Assembly (NCBI RefSeq): GCF_002802905.1
Contig: NZ_PEBK01000003.1
Location: forward strand, 229,384 to 293,383
From: Bifidobacterium simiarum
GTDB taxonomy: Bacteria > Actinomycetota > Actinomycetes > Actinomycetales > Bifidobacteriaceae
DNA: 64,000 bases
Reading direction: 5' to 3'
The position numbers and the translations under genes are program-made. Position 1 is the stretch's first letter, and every line of letters starts with the position of its first letter. Under the pieces are notes generated by a model. It was not told the DNA's origin. It saw nothing but the letters and a program-made list of their open reading frames with translations, and made no database searches. Below are positions 8,124 to 15,872 of the stretch, one piece after another.

Positions 8124-9095
8124 ATGTCCGAAGTCATGACCATCGGCGAACCTATGGTGAACCTCATCGCCGATTCCGACCAGACCTATGTGGAGGCCCG
8201 CACCCTGCCGACCCAGATGGCCGGCGCCGAATTCAACGTGGCCATCGGCGTGAACCGCCAGGGCCACTCGGTGAGCTACGTCACCACGCTCGGCGAGGAC
8301 TGGCAGGGCGACATGATCATCGACTACATGAACACGATCGACATCGACACCTCCAACATCCGCCGCACCGCCAAGGCCGCCACCGGCTCCCAGCTCAAGG
8401 TGGTCCTGCCCGACGGCGACCCGAAGGTGATCTACTTCCGCGCCGGCTCCGCCGCCAGCAAGACCACCCCCGACATCGTCGACGGCATCGACTTCGACGG
8501 CCTGAAGATCCTGCACGTCACCGGCGTGTTCGCCGCACTCGCCCCGAACACCTACGAGACCGAGTCCAAGCTGATCGACGAGGCCAAGGCACACGGCGCG
8601 CTCGTCACCTTCGACCCGAACCCCCGCCCCACCCTGTGGCACAGCGAGGAGGAGATGATCCTCGCCACGAACAAGCTGGCCGCCAAGTCCGACGTGTTCA
8701 TGCCCGGCCTGTCCGAGGGACAGCTGTTCTCCGGCCGCCAGGACGCCCGCGACATCGCCGACTTCTACCTCGACATGGGCGTGAAGAAGGTCATCATCAA
8801 GCTGGGCGCCGACGGATCCGCCCTGTTCGAGCGCGACGAGAACGGCGAGCGCGTGGAGACCGTGGTGCCGAGCTTCGTGGTCGACGTGGTCGACACGGTC
8901 GGCGCGGGCGACGGCTTCGCCTCCGGTGCCATCACCGCCCTGCTGGAGGGCCTCGACTCCGAGCACCTGCTGGAGCGGGCCAACGCCGTCGGCGCGATCC
9001 AGGTGACCAGCGTCTCCGATTCCGAAGGCCTGCCCACCCGTCTCGAGCTCGAGCGGTTCATCAACGAAACCCCGCGAAAGGAAGTGTCGCTGTGA
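8124..9095 (+). CDS. PfkB-family sugar-acid/ketose kinase (KDG-kinase-like)
   Basis: A 323-residue ribokinase/PfkB-family kinase. It has an N-terminal TIGEPMVNLIAD strand, a GAEFNVAIGVNRQG substrate-binding segment and the DTVGAGDGF catalytic motif near residue 258. It resembles KDG kinases, and the window's other copy (3851 leftward) is clearly a paralogue. ATG 8124 follows GAAGGAGC. Its stop overlaps the GTG start of the HPS-like gene by four bases, so the two are translationally coupled. Being tied to HPS and PHI rather than to eda, it may phosphorylate a keto sugar or keto acid at C6 and make the substrate of the HPS-like enzyme. A redundant KDG kinase is the conservative alternative. Confidence 0.85.
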   Translation: MSEVMTIGEPMVNLIADSDQTYVEARTLPTQMAGAEFNVAIGVNRQGHSVSYVTTLGEDWQGDMIIDYMNTIDIDTSNIRRTAKAATGSQLKVVLPDGDPKVIYFRAGSAASKTTPDIVDGIDFDGLKILHVTGVFAALAPNTYETESKLIDEAKAHGALVTFDPNPRPTLWHSEEEMILATNKLAAKSDVFMPGLSEGQLFSGRQDARDIADFYLDMGVKKVIIKLGADGSALFERDENGERVETVVPSFVVDVVDTVGAGDGFASGAITALLEGLDSEHLLERANAVGAIQVTSVSDSEGLPTRLELERFINETPRKEVSL

Positions 9096-9724
9096 AGCTT
9101 CAGGTAGCCATCGACCGCGTGGACATTCCCCGCGCCGAAACCATCATCCGCGAAGTCGCCGCCTCGGCCGACGTGATCGAGGTCGGCACCTCGCTGACCA
9201 AGGAGTTCGGCGTCCGCGCGCTGACCCCGCTCATCGAGGCCGCGCACGAGGTCCGTCCCGAAACCGCCGTGCTCGGCGACATCAAGACCTGCGACGAAGG
9301 CAAGTACGAGTTCGATCTCGGCTTCGACTGCGGATTCAAGTACCTCACCGTCATGGGATCCTCCTCGCTCGGCACGCTGGACGTGTGCTACAAGTCCGCC
9401 GCCGAACATGACGGCGTGATGATGATCGACCTGCTGGAATGCGACGATCAGCGCATCGAGAAGATCTCGGTGTTCCCCGACGCCGTCTACTGCCTGCACA
9501 CGTCGGTGGATTCCGGCGCGATCGCCGATCCGGTCGGTCAGGTCCGGGCGTTCAAGGCCCGCTACCCGCAGATCGAGCGCATCGCCATCGCCGGCGGCAT
9601 CAAGAAGGACCAGCTGGCGGGGCTCGCCGCCGAGGGCGTGGAGATCGCGATCATGGGTTCGGCCATCACCAAGGCCGACGACATCGCGGCCGCCGCGGCC
9701 GAGTGCCAGGCGCTGTGCGTGTGA
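9092..9724 (+). CDS. 3-hexulose-6-phosphate synthase-like enzyme (OMP decarboxylase superfamily)
   Basis: A 210-residue barrel of the orotidine-phosphate-decarboxylase superfamily, close in size to 3-hexulose-6-phosphate synthase (HPS) and 3-keto-L-gulonate-6-phosphate decarboxylase (KGPDC). The shared catalytic set is visible: Asp8 in LQVAID, Glu30 in VIEVGTSL, and the metal-binding GDIKTCDEG with Asp63, Lys65 and Asp68. A phosphate-binding IAIAGGI is near residue 164. The loop reads CLHTSVD, more like HPS (HTG-D) than KGPDC (HR-RD). GTG 9092 overlaps the kinase stop (GTGA). With the PHI gene downstream this is the classic HPS/PHI pair, but in a sugar-acid operon. It may cleave or decarboxylate a phosphorylated keto sugar or acid to a pentulose 5-phosphate. 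Confidence 0.82.
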   Translation: MKLQVAIDRVDIPRAETIIREVAASADVIEVGTSLTKEFGVRALTPLIEAAHEVRPETAVLGDIKTCDEGKYEFDLGFDCGFKYLTVMGSSSLGTLDVCYKSAAEHDGVMMIDLLECDDQRIEKISVFPDAVYCLHTSVDSGAIADPVGQVRAFKARYPQIERIAIAGGIKKDQLAGLAAEGVEIAIMGSAITKADDIAAAAAECQALCV

Positions 9725-9802
9725 TCGTACGATAGATTTGCCACTCATAATTCAACACAACCGCAACCCAAGAATTCAGGACTAAGGATCAAAGGAAGTA
9801 TC

Positions 9803-10354
9803 ATGACCGACAATGCAAGGATTCTCGACCAGATCGTCGAAGAGATCGAAGGCGTGATCGCCAAGATGGACGAGCACGATCTGGAGGCCGCCCGCGACCT
9901 CATCGCCCGCGAGGACCGCGTGTACGCCACCGGTGAGGGCCGCTCCGGATTCCAGGCCCGCAGCTTCGCCATGCGCATGATGCACATCGGCTACACCAGC
10001 TACATGATGGGCGAAACGATCTGCCCGTCCATGCACGAGGGCGACGTGCTGCTCGCGATCTCCGGCTCGGGCAAGACCCGCAAGACCGTGGAGGACGCCG
10101 AGGCCGCCAAGAAGCTGGGCGTGAAGGTCATCGCCGTCACCTCGAAGCCGGAGTCCCCGCTGGCCGCCGCGGCCGACGCCGTGATTCTCGTGCCGGGCCG
10201 CGTCAAGGGCGAGGCCGGCGGCTCCATCCAGCTGCTGAGCTCCCTGTTCGACCAGAGCGTGCACATCGCGCTCGACGCCCTGTGCCTGATGATCTCCCGC
10301 CGCGACCACGTCTCCGACGCCCAGGCCAACGCCAACCACGCCAACGTGGAGTGA
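9803..10354 (+). CDS. hxlB: 6-phospho-3-hexuloisomerase (SIS domain)
   Basis: A 183-residue SIS-domain ketose-phosphate isomerase of the PHI/HxlB family, which interconverts D-arabino-3-hexulose 6-phosphate and fructose 6-phosphate. Family marks are the TGEGRSGFQARSFAMRMMH stretch near residue 43, AISGSGKT near 86, and the C-terminal pattern ending in ANHANVE, whose last Glu/His region is typical of PHI. ATG 9803 follows AAAGGAAGT. It lies 78 bases behind the HPS-like gene and is the last gene of the unit, followed by an inverted repeat, a REP-like element and a terminator at 10568-10603. PHI is best known from methylotrophs and archaea. Here the neighbours suggest sugar-acid use rather than formaldehyde fixation. 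Confidence 0.88.
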   Translation: MTDNARILDQIVEEIEGVIAKMDEHDLEAARDLIAREDRVYATGEGRSGFQARSFAMRMMHIGYTSYMMGETICPSMHEGDVLLAISGSGKTRKTVEDAEAAKKLGVKVIAVTSKPESPLAAAADAVILVPGRVKGEAGGSIQLLSSLFDQSVHIALDALCLMISRRDHVSDAQANANHANVE

Positions 10355-10450
10355 GCGTAATAAGAGGGTGCCACATGCATTTCCCGACACGCTCCGGGCC
10401 GCTCAGGCCAAGTCTTTACGGTCGGGCAACACATGTGGCACCCTCCGCGC

Positions 10451-10500
10451 GGCTTCCCCTTGAGGGGAAGCTGTCGAGTGCAACGAGACTGATGAGGTGA
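10451..10500. repeat. REP-like unit
   Basis: GGCTTCCCCTTGAGGGGAAG hairpin followed by a segment ending in GATGAGGTGA. It is an inverted copy of the same family as 2712-2855. Confidence 0.7.
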
Positions 10501-10567
10501 CAGACAACCGGTTTCGCATGGTTTACCTGTCCTCATCGGCCCCAAGTCTTCCCCTTCCCTTCCTCCA

Positions 10568-10603
10568 AAGGGCCTTCCGGTTGCCAGTCGGAAGGCCCTT
10601 TTT
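10568..10603 (+). terminator. Terminator of the kinase-HPS-PHI unit
   Basis: Perfect 12-bp arms (10568-10579 and 10589-10600) with a 9-base loop, followed on the top strand by a T run. It could also act for the convergent esterase transcript. Confidence 0.8.
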
Positions 10604-10687
10604 CGTGTTCCAATGCGGCATGCGTCACCGGTCACGTCACACCCGCACCGTGTCACGCCCACGCCGCTCTCGCGCCCGTCCCCGCGC

Positions 10688-11815
10688 TCACAGCCGCGCG
10701 TAGGTGAAGTCGCGGATGAGGTCGAGTACCCGCTGACTTTCGGGCAGCCAGCTCATGCACACGGGGAACACATGCCCCAGCGTCTCGGCCTTCGCGGTCT
10801 TCCAATCGTGCAGCTCGAAGTCCACACCCTGTTCGGCCAGCATCACCGCCAGCTTCAGGGTTTCGGATTCGATGAAATCGTCGCTGCTGGTGTTGAGGAA
10901 GATCGGCGGCAGATCGACCGACCGCACGATCCGCCCGGTGTCGATGACACCCCGTCCCGCCCCACGCAGGCATCCGTAGAACGGTTCGGCGAGCACGTCC
11001 ATGATCGACTGCGGGTCGCCGGTGAGTCCGCCCCGAACGCCGGCACCGTACTCCCCCGATTCCGGCGGAACGTATCGGGCGATGTCGTACACGCCGGAGA
11101 CCAATGCGGCACCGTTGACCCCGATGCCGCTGGGAGTTATCCCCAGAGATTTCGCCACTGAAGACAAGCCGGTGGATAAACCGGCGGAAGCGCCCACGGA
11201 CGCGGCGGATGGCCGTTCGATCGCGGTGGTGAGGAAGGCGAGGCACGCGCCCGCGGAGTCGCCGGTGAGCCAGACGCCGTCCTGTGCGATCGGATATTCG
11301 CCCCGATGATCGCGAATCCACGCCAGTGCCCGGTTCACGTCGCGCAGCTGCCCGATCAGATCGGTCTGCGGGGCCGGACGGTAGTTGAGCGAGAACACGG
11401 CGAACCCGCGGGCCGCCAGATTCACGCAGAAATTGCGGTTGAGCTCCTTGTAGCCGTAGACGAATCCGCCACCATGGATATCCACGTAGACCGGCAGGGT
11501 ATGACCGCCACGCACCACGGCCTCATGCGGCAGATACAGGTCGAGCCGATGGCCGCGGACCGGATCGGCATCGCCATCGCCATCGGCATCGTCGGCGTAC
11601 GGCAGATCCGCGATCACATCCACCCCGTCGGGCACCTGCCAGTACGGCACGCGGGATTCGTCCCCACGGGCGAAGGCGAGACGGAACCGGGCGATCGCCG
11701 TAGCCAGCGGAACGGGCAGGTCACCGAGATCCCCGTCGATTTCGGTCCAAGTTTCGTATGGCACACCTTCGGGGGTAACAAGTCGCGGCGGTTCGGTCCA
11801 GATTGATGCGGTCAT
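10688..11815 (-). CDS. Alpha/beta-hydrolase esterase (hormone-sensitive-lipase type)
   Basis: A cytoplasmic esterase or lipase of about 375 residues. It has the HSL/BD-FAE oxyanion motif DIHGGGFVYG, the nucleophile elbow GDSAG, an acid residue in the TSSDDFIESE region and a likely catalytic His in ETLGHVFP near the C terminus. I chose ATG 11815, seven bases after GGAAAGGGA; ATG 11821 is also possible but too close to that site. An in-frame extension further upstream lacks similarity. It lies inside the sugar-acid island and might remove acetyl or other esters from imported oligosaccharides. No signal peptide is seen. The substrate is unknown. Confidence 0.8.
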   Translation of the reverse strand: MTASIWTEPPRLVTPEGVPYETWTEIDGDLGDLPVPLATAIARFRLAFARGDESRVPYWQVPDGVDVIADLPYADDADGDGDADPVRGHRLDLYLPHEAVVRGGHTLPVYVDIHGGGFVYGYKELNRNFCVNLAARGFAVFSLNYRPAPQTDLIGQLRDVNRALAWIRDHRGEYPIAQDGVWLTGDSAGACLAFLTTAIERPSAASVGASAGLSTGLSSVAKSLGITPSGIGVNGAALVSGVYDIARYVPPESGEYGAGVRGGLTGDPQSIMDVLAEPFYGCLRGAGRGVIDTGRIVRSVDLPPIFLNTSSDDFIESETLKLAVMLAEQGVDFELHDWKTAKAETLGHVFPVCMSWLPESQRVLDLIRDFTYARL

Positions 11816-12371
11816 GGTCATATCCCTTTCCATGGATTCGACGACGATGTCGTATGACCATTCATGATAGGCCGGAGCGGCGATGCGCCACGGATCAATT
11901 TCATCTGAGCGGAAGGTGCCCGGCCAATCATGTCCTGGATCGATCCGCATGAGACGGCATGCAGTGCCAATGACTTGAGCCGAGGCATTGCACGTTTGAA
12001 GGGGACGTGCCGGAGGACAGTACCGCAAAGGACAACACGGCATGACGTGGCACGGAACGCAGTACCGAGTCGTTGACTGATTCCGTGACAGCAATCAGCA
12101 ACTATCGGCCCATAGGATCGTTGATATTCCAATGATCCTCATCATGCGATCAACAACGATCGAGGCACGGAACAATGATATTGCCGAAATCACCGCTCCG
12201 TGACACGAATTCGTGGCAGGGAATGGCAATGCCAACGATTCCCGCGTTCCGTGCCGCGGACAGACGGCATGGACCAACACCAAGGGGAGATCATCGAATT
12301 CCGTGCCACGGATCCCGGCAAGATTGCGCCCTACAGTGAGCGGTATACACGAAGCGAGGTAACGCACTTAT

Positions 12372-12421
12372 CCCCTCATCAGTCAGCCTTCGGCTGCCAG
12401 CTTCCCCCAGAGGGGGAAGCC
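12372..12421. repeat. REP-like B unit
   Basis: A copy of the CCCCTCATCAGTC...GGGGGAAGCC unit, nearly identical to those at 2742, 39990 and 59157. Confidence 0.8.
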
Positions 12422-12667
12422 TAATGCGCACCAGCACCATTGTTCCTCAGTCAAGCTCCGGTCACCGCCTTCAACGGCAAGAATGGACATCCTTCGGCCA
12501 ATTCTCTATCAGCTCGCCTGACGTCCCCAAGAAGGAATGATCACTCGGGACGGGCGGATGGACGATGAGCGACCGTAGGCTAGTGGCCAGCTTGCTGGCC
12601 ACGGGGCCGAACGGCCTTGAGTGTGTCGATCGTCGTCCATCCGACCGGCACGCGGACGTCAACGCAA

Positions 12668-12712
12668 AAGGCCTCCGGTACGAATCTTTGCGGATCACGC
12701 ACCGGAGGCCTT
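12668..12712 (-). terminator. Terminator downstream of uxuA
   Basis: Perfect 12-bp arms (12668-12679 and 12701-12712). Read leftward, the stem is followed by TTTT. It is placed to end the uxaC-uxuB-uxuA transcript. Confidence 0.7.
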
Positions 12713-12819
12713 GCAACCGATTGAAAGGAGTACTCGGACCGGATTCCGAACCGAACCGCAGCGATCGCCGCACGGCCCGGAACCCGGTGAGAGGATGAGA
12801 GCGAGGAAAGGAACGGAAA

Positions 12820-13950
12820 CTACTTGTTGTACTTGACGGCGTCCCACACACCCAGCAGGTACTGGATGCCGAGTGCGCGATCGTACAGGCCGTAGCCCGG
12901 ACGCGGCTTGTGCTCCGGGGTGTTCTCGTTCCACAGGTGACGGCCGTGGTCAGGACGGATGTAGCCCTGGTAATCGGCTTCGGCGTAGGCCTTCATGATG
13001 CCGATGGTGTCCACGTCACCCTCGGAGGCGCGGTGACCGACCTCGGAGAAGCTGCCGGCCTCGTCGAGGAACTTGATGTTGCGCACGTGGGAGAAGTGGA
13101 TGCGATCCATGAACGTCTTGACGGCGTCGACCGGGTCGTTGCCGCGACGGGACGAGAAGGAGCCGAGGCACAGGCACAGGCCGTTGTACGGGCTCGGGTT
13201 GAGGTCGAGCACGCGCTGGATGCCTTCCTTGGAGGAGACCACGCGCGGCCAGCCGAACAGGTCGAAGGCCGGGTCGTCGGGGTGCACGGCGAGCTTGACG
13301 TCGTACTTCTCGCAGGTCGGGATCACGGCGTCGAGGAACACCTTGTAGTTCTCGTAGTACTTGTCGTGGTCGATGCCCTTGTAGGCCTCGATGAACTCGG
13401 GCAGGTGGGCCAGACGCTCCGGCTCCCAGCCCGGCATGGTCAGGTTGCCGGCGCCGTTGAGGGTCTCGTCGATCAGGGCCTGCGGGTCGGTGAGCTGGGC
13501 GACCTTGTGGGCGTCGTAGTACAGGGCGGTGGAGCCGTCCGGGCTCGGGTGGAACATGTCGGTGCGCAGCCAGTCGAACACGGGCATGAAGTTGTAGGTG
13601 ACGACCTTCACGCCGGCCTTGCCGAGGTTCTCGATGGTCTTGCGGTAGTTGTCGAGCGCCTCGTCGCGGCTCATGCCCAGCATGGTCTTGCCGGTCTTGA
13701 TGGACTCGTGCACGTTCACGGACTCGACCACGTCGGCGTTGAACGTCTTGGTGATGCCGTGCTTGCGGTCGTAGTCGGACAGGCCGGTGATCTTCTTCAT
13801 CTCGGCCTCGATCTCCTCCGGCTCCCACAGTTCGCCGGCCTGCTTGTGGTGCAGGGACCAGACGATCGTTTCGACGCCGGGGATCTGACGGATGTCGTCC
13901 AGCGAAATGGTGTCATTGCCTTCGCCGTACCAACGGAATCCCATATGCAT
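12820..13950 (-). CDS. uxuA: D-mannonate dehydratase
   Basis: Dehydrates D-mannonate to 2-keto-3-deoxygluconate in the glucuronate branch of hexuronate breakdown. At 376 residues it matches UxuA, a TIM-barrel metal enzyme. The N terminus GFRWYGEGNDTISLDDIRQI and the VWSLHHKQAGELW segment are highly typical. Later signatures include the His and Cys metal-ligand regions (AVHPDDPAFDLFGWPRVV, LCLCLGSF, HVRNIKF) and the RPDHGRHLWNE tail. ATG 13950 follows AAGGATTACCACC. It is the last gene of the leftward uxaC-uxuB-uxuA set, 125 bases behind uxuB with an imperfect hairpin (14008-14046) between them. Confidence 0.96.
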   Translation of the reverse strand: MHMGFRWYGEGNDTISLDDIRQIPGVETIVWSLHHKQAGELWEPEEIEAEMKKITGLSDYDRKHGITKTFNADVVESVNVHESIKTGKTMLGMSRDEALDNYRKTIENLGKAGVKVVTYNFMPVFDWLRTDMFHPSPDGSTALYYDAHKVAQLTDPQALIDETLNGAGNLTMPGWEPERLAHLPEFIEAYKGIDHDKYYENYKVFLDAVIPTCEKYDVKLAVHPDDPAFDLFGWPRVVSSKEGIQRVLDLNPSPYNGLCLCLGSFSSRRGNDPVDAVKTFMDRIHFSHVRNIKFLDEAGSFSEVGHRASEGDVDTIGIMKAYAEADYQGYIRPDHGRHLWNENTPEHKPRPGYGLYDRALGIQYLLGVWDAVKYNK

Positions 13951-14007
13951 GGTGGTAATCCTTACCTGTTGTGGTGTTTGTCGATGATCAGTTTATGTTC
14001 GGATGAA

Positions 14008-14046
14008 TGAGCGGCCGGGGAGTTGCCGAAAGTTCCCGACCGCTCA
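14008..14046 (-). terminator. Hairpin between uxuB and uxuA (possible attenuator)
   Basis: Twelve-base arms with one mismatch (14008-14019 and 14035-14046). No U run follows in the leftward direction, so it is more likely an mRNA processing or partial-termination structure than a full terminator. Confidence 0.4.
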
Positions 14047-14075
14047 GATGGCCTGTTGGCCTGTCGAAGAGTCGA

Positions 14076-15713
14076 TTACAGGCCGAGTTCCTTCTCCAGC
14101 ACGGGGTGCAGGGTGCCGGTGCCGGCCGCGAACTCCTTGAAGTAGCCGACGATCTTCTCGGCCAGCGGGGTCTGGGTCAGGTCGGTGCCCCACAGGGTGG
14201 CGTCGGCGAGGATCGGCTTGAGCACCTCGTCGGCCTTGGACAGGTCGCCGCCCACCTTCAGGGAGGCGAGGGCCGCCTGCAGCTCGGGGATGCGCGGATC
14301 GGGGCTCAAGGTGATCTCGTTGCCGTTGTCGTCGGTGGCCTTACCGTCGGCGCCGAGCAGCAGGCGCAGCCATGCGGCGATGGCCAGCGGGATGGCGACC
14401 AGCGAGTTCACGTCGTGATCCGGGGACTCGATGTACTTCTTGATGGTCACGCCGAAGCGGATCGGGACCTTCTGCGAGGTGTCGGTGGAGATGCGGACCG
14501 GGGAGTCGGGCAGGCTCGGGTTCGGCACACGCACGTCGATGACCTTCTCGGCGAATTCCTTCGGGGAGAAGATGCCGGGGTCGGCCACCACGGGCAGGCC
14601 CTCCACGTAGGCCAGACGCTCGGCGAGGGCCTTGAGATCCTTGTCGCCGATGGTCTCGCTCATCGAGCCGTAGCTCATCAGGCGGCCGGTAACGGCCAGT
14701 GCGGTGTGCACCGGGTTGAGGCAGGTGGTGACCTTCATCTCGTCGGCCTTGTTCACGGTGTCGCGGTCGCCCAGGAACACGCCGGCCTTCTCCAGCGCCG
14801 GACGGCCGTTCGGGAAGGTGTCCTCGATGACGAGGTACCAGGTCTCCTCGGCGTTGGCGAACGGGGCGACGTTGGTGCCCTTGGCGGTGTGGAAGATCTT
14901 GTTGTCGGCGAAGCCCTTCTCCTCGAGCAGCTTGGAGACGGAGTCGGCCGGGTTCGGGGTGATGCGGTCGATCATGGTCAGCGGGAAGGCGACCTTCTCC
15001 GGATCCTCGACGTAGGTGACGAAGTCCTCGGGGACGAAGCCCTTCTCGGCCCACAGCTTGGCGAACTCGACGATCACGGAACGGAAGCGGTCGCCGTTCT
15101 GCGAGAAGTTGTCGGTGCTGACCATGGCGATCGGCAGCTGGCCGGCCTTGTAGCGCTCGAACAGCAGGGCGGTGATCGCACCCATGGCGGAGACGGCCGA
15201 GTCGGGGCCCTTCTCGACTTCGGGGGCGATCCACGGCAGCAGTTCGCCGTCGTTGTTCTTGATGGCGTAGCCCTTCTCGGTGATCGTCACGGTGACGAAC
15301 TGGAGTTCGGGGTTGGTGAAGACCTTGACCAGACCGTCCCACACCTCGTCGTGGGCCTTGATGCCGAAGGATTCGGCGACGGAGGCCACCAGCTCGGTCT
15401 CGACGGAGCCGTCGGACTTGAGAATCACGGACAGACCGCGGTTGTCGTACGGCTTGTAGGCGTCGGTGATGATGTCGGCGTCGAAGGTCTCGGCCACGAT
15501 CACGCCGGACTTGACCAGACCCTGGTTGAGCAGATCCTGGGCGATCAGGGCCTGCACCTCGCGGAACAGGTTGCCCGCGCCGAAGTGGACCCAGTAGGGG
15601 TGCTCGGCGGTGTGCTCGGCGACGGCCTTCGGATCGTACTGCGGCAGCTTGGTGCCGGCGGCCTGCCACTCGGCGGCATTGGCCTTGAAGTCATCGGTCA
15701 GATGAAGAACCAT
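14076..15713 (-). CDS. uxuB: D-fructuronate reductase (mannitol dehydrogenase family)
   Basis: Reduces D-fructuronate to D-mannonate with NADH. A long-chain polyol/mannitol dehydrogenase of 545 residues. It has a nucleotide-binding N-terminal HFGAGNLFREVQALI region, an internal NVAPF/NPVHTALAVTGRL substrate region, and the conserved DRITPNPADS and late KIPIRFG-like (KVPIRFGVT) segments of UxuB and tagaturonate/mannitol oxidoreductases. I use ATG 15713, nine bases after AAAGGAAA; an ATG seven codons earlier overlaps that site. It sits between uxaC and uxuA, which favours fructuronate over tagaturonate or mannitol as substrate. Confidence 0.92.
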   Translation of the reverse strand: MVLHLTDDFKANAAEWQAAGTKLPQYDPKAVAEHTAEHPYWVHFGAGNLFREVQALIAQDLLNQGLVKSGVIVAETFDADIITDAYKPYDNRGLSVILKSDGSVETELVASVAESFGIKAHDEVWDGLVKVFTNPELQFVTVTITEKGYAIKNNDGELLPWIAPEVEKGPDSAVSAMGAITALLFERYKAGQLPIAMVSTDNFSQNGDRFRSVIVEFAKLWAEKGFVPEDFVTYVEDPEKVAFPLTMIDRITPNPADSVSKLLEEKGFADNKIFHTAKGTNVAPFANAEETWYLVIEDTFPNGRPALEKAGVFLGDRDTVNKADEMKVTTCLNPVHTALAVTGRLMSYGSMSETIGDKDLKALAERLAYVEGLPVVADPGIFSPKEFAEKVIDVRVPNPSLPDSPVRISTDTSQKVPIRFGVTIKKYIESPDHDVNSLVAIPLAIAAWLRLLLGADGKATDDNGNEITLSPDPRIPELQAALASLKVGGDLSKADEVLKPILADATLWGTDLTQTPLAEKIVGYFKEFAAGTGTLHPVLEKELGL

Positions 15714-15872
15714 GATGGGATTGTTTCCTTTCATATGCCGGCGACATCGGCGCCGCCGGCACTATTGCGATGAAATGAGATCGACGATGATCGATCAGGA
15801 TCGGTCAGAAACGATCGACCGGGATCAGCCGGCCGATCGTGATCGTAAAGCCGGAACGGTGATCAGTTCGGA
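15714..15872. other. GATC-dense spacer between uxaC and uxuB
   Basis: A short spacer with about 10 GATC tetramers in 100 bases (15779-15877). No gene is seen. Similar spacers occur at 1803-1962, 44510-44661 and 62040-62165. Confidence 0.7.

Larger units (their letters stand above)
10355..10687. other. Intergenic region with inverted repeat, REP-like unit and terminator
   Basis: No gene. It holds a perfect 14-bp inverted repeat (10364-10377 with 10432-10445) with a 54-base loop, a REP-like unit in inverse orientation (about 10451-10500), and a strong terminator (10568-10603). It separates the PHI gene from the convergent esterase gene. Confidence 0.75.
11816..12819. other. One-kilobase gene-free region with a repeated GGCACGGAAC motif
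   Basis: I see no coding region with sensible family similarity or a good ribosome site. It holds three exact GGCACGGAAC motifs (12049-12058, 12164-12173, and inverted 12246-12255) plus a near-exact inverted one (12298-12307), a REP-like unit (12372-12421) and the uxuA terminator (12668-12712). Promoter elements of the esterase gene should lie at its left end. Confidence 0.6.

Noticed and set aside
9092..9724. Calling the HPS-like gene ulaD (KGPDC)
   Set aside because: The loop reads HTSVD rather than the HR-RD of KGPDC, and a PHI gene follows rather than ulaE/ulaF, so HPS-like is safer.
10364..10445. Inverted repeats considered as CRISPR or attachment sites
   Set aside because: No regular spacers or cas genes, and no integrase or duplicated tRNA end. 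The elements are hairpins or REP-like units.
12095..12367. Small open frames in the 11.8-12.8 kb gap
   Set aside because: No ribosome site, no recognisable domain, and they overlap the repeated GGCACGGAAC words and a REP-like unit.
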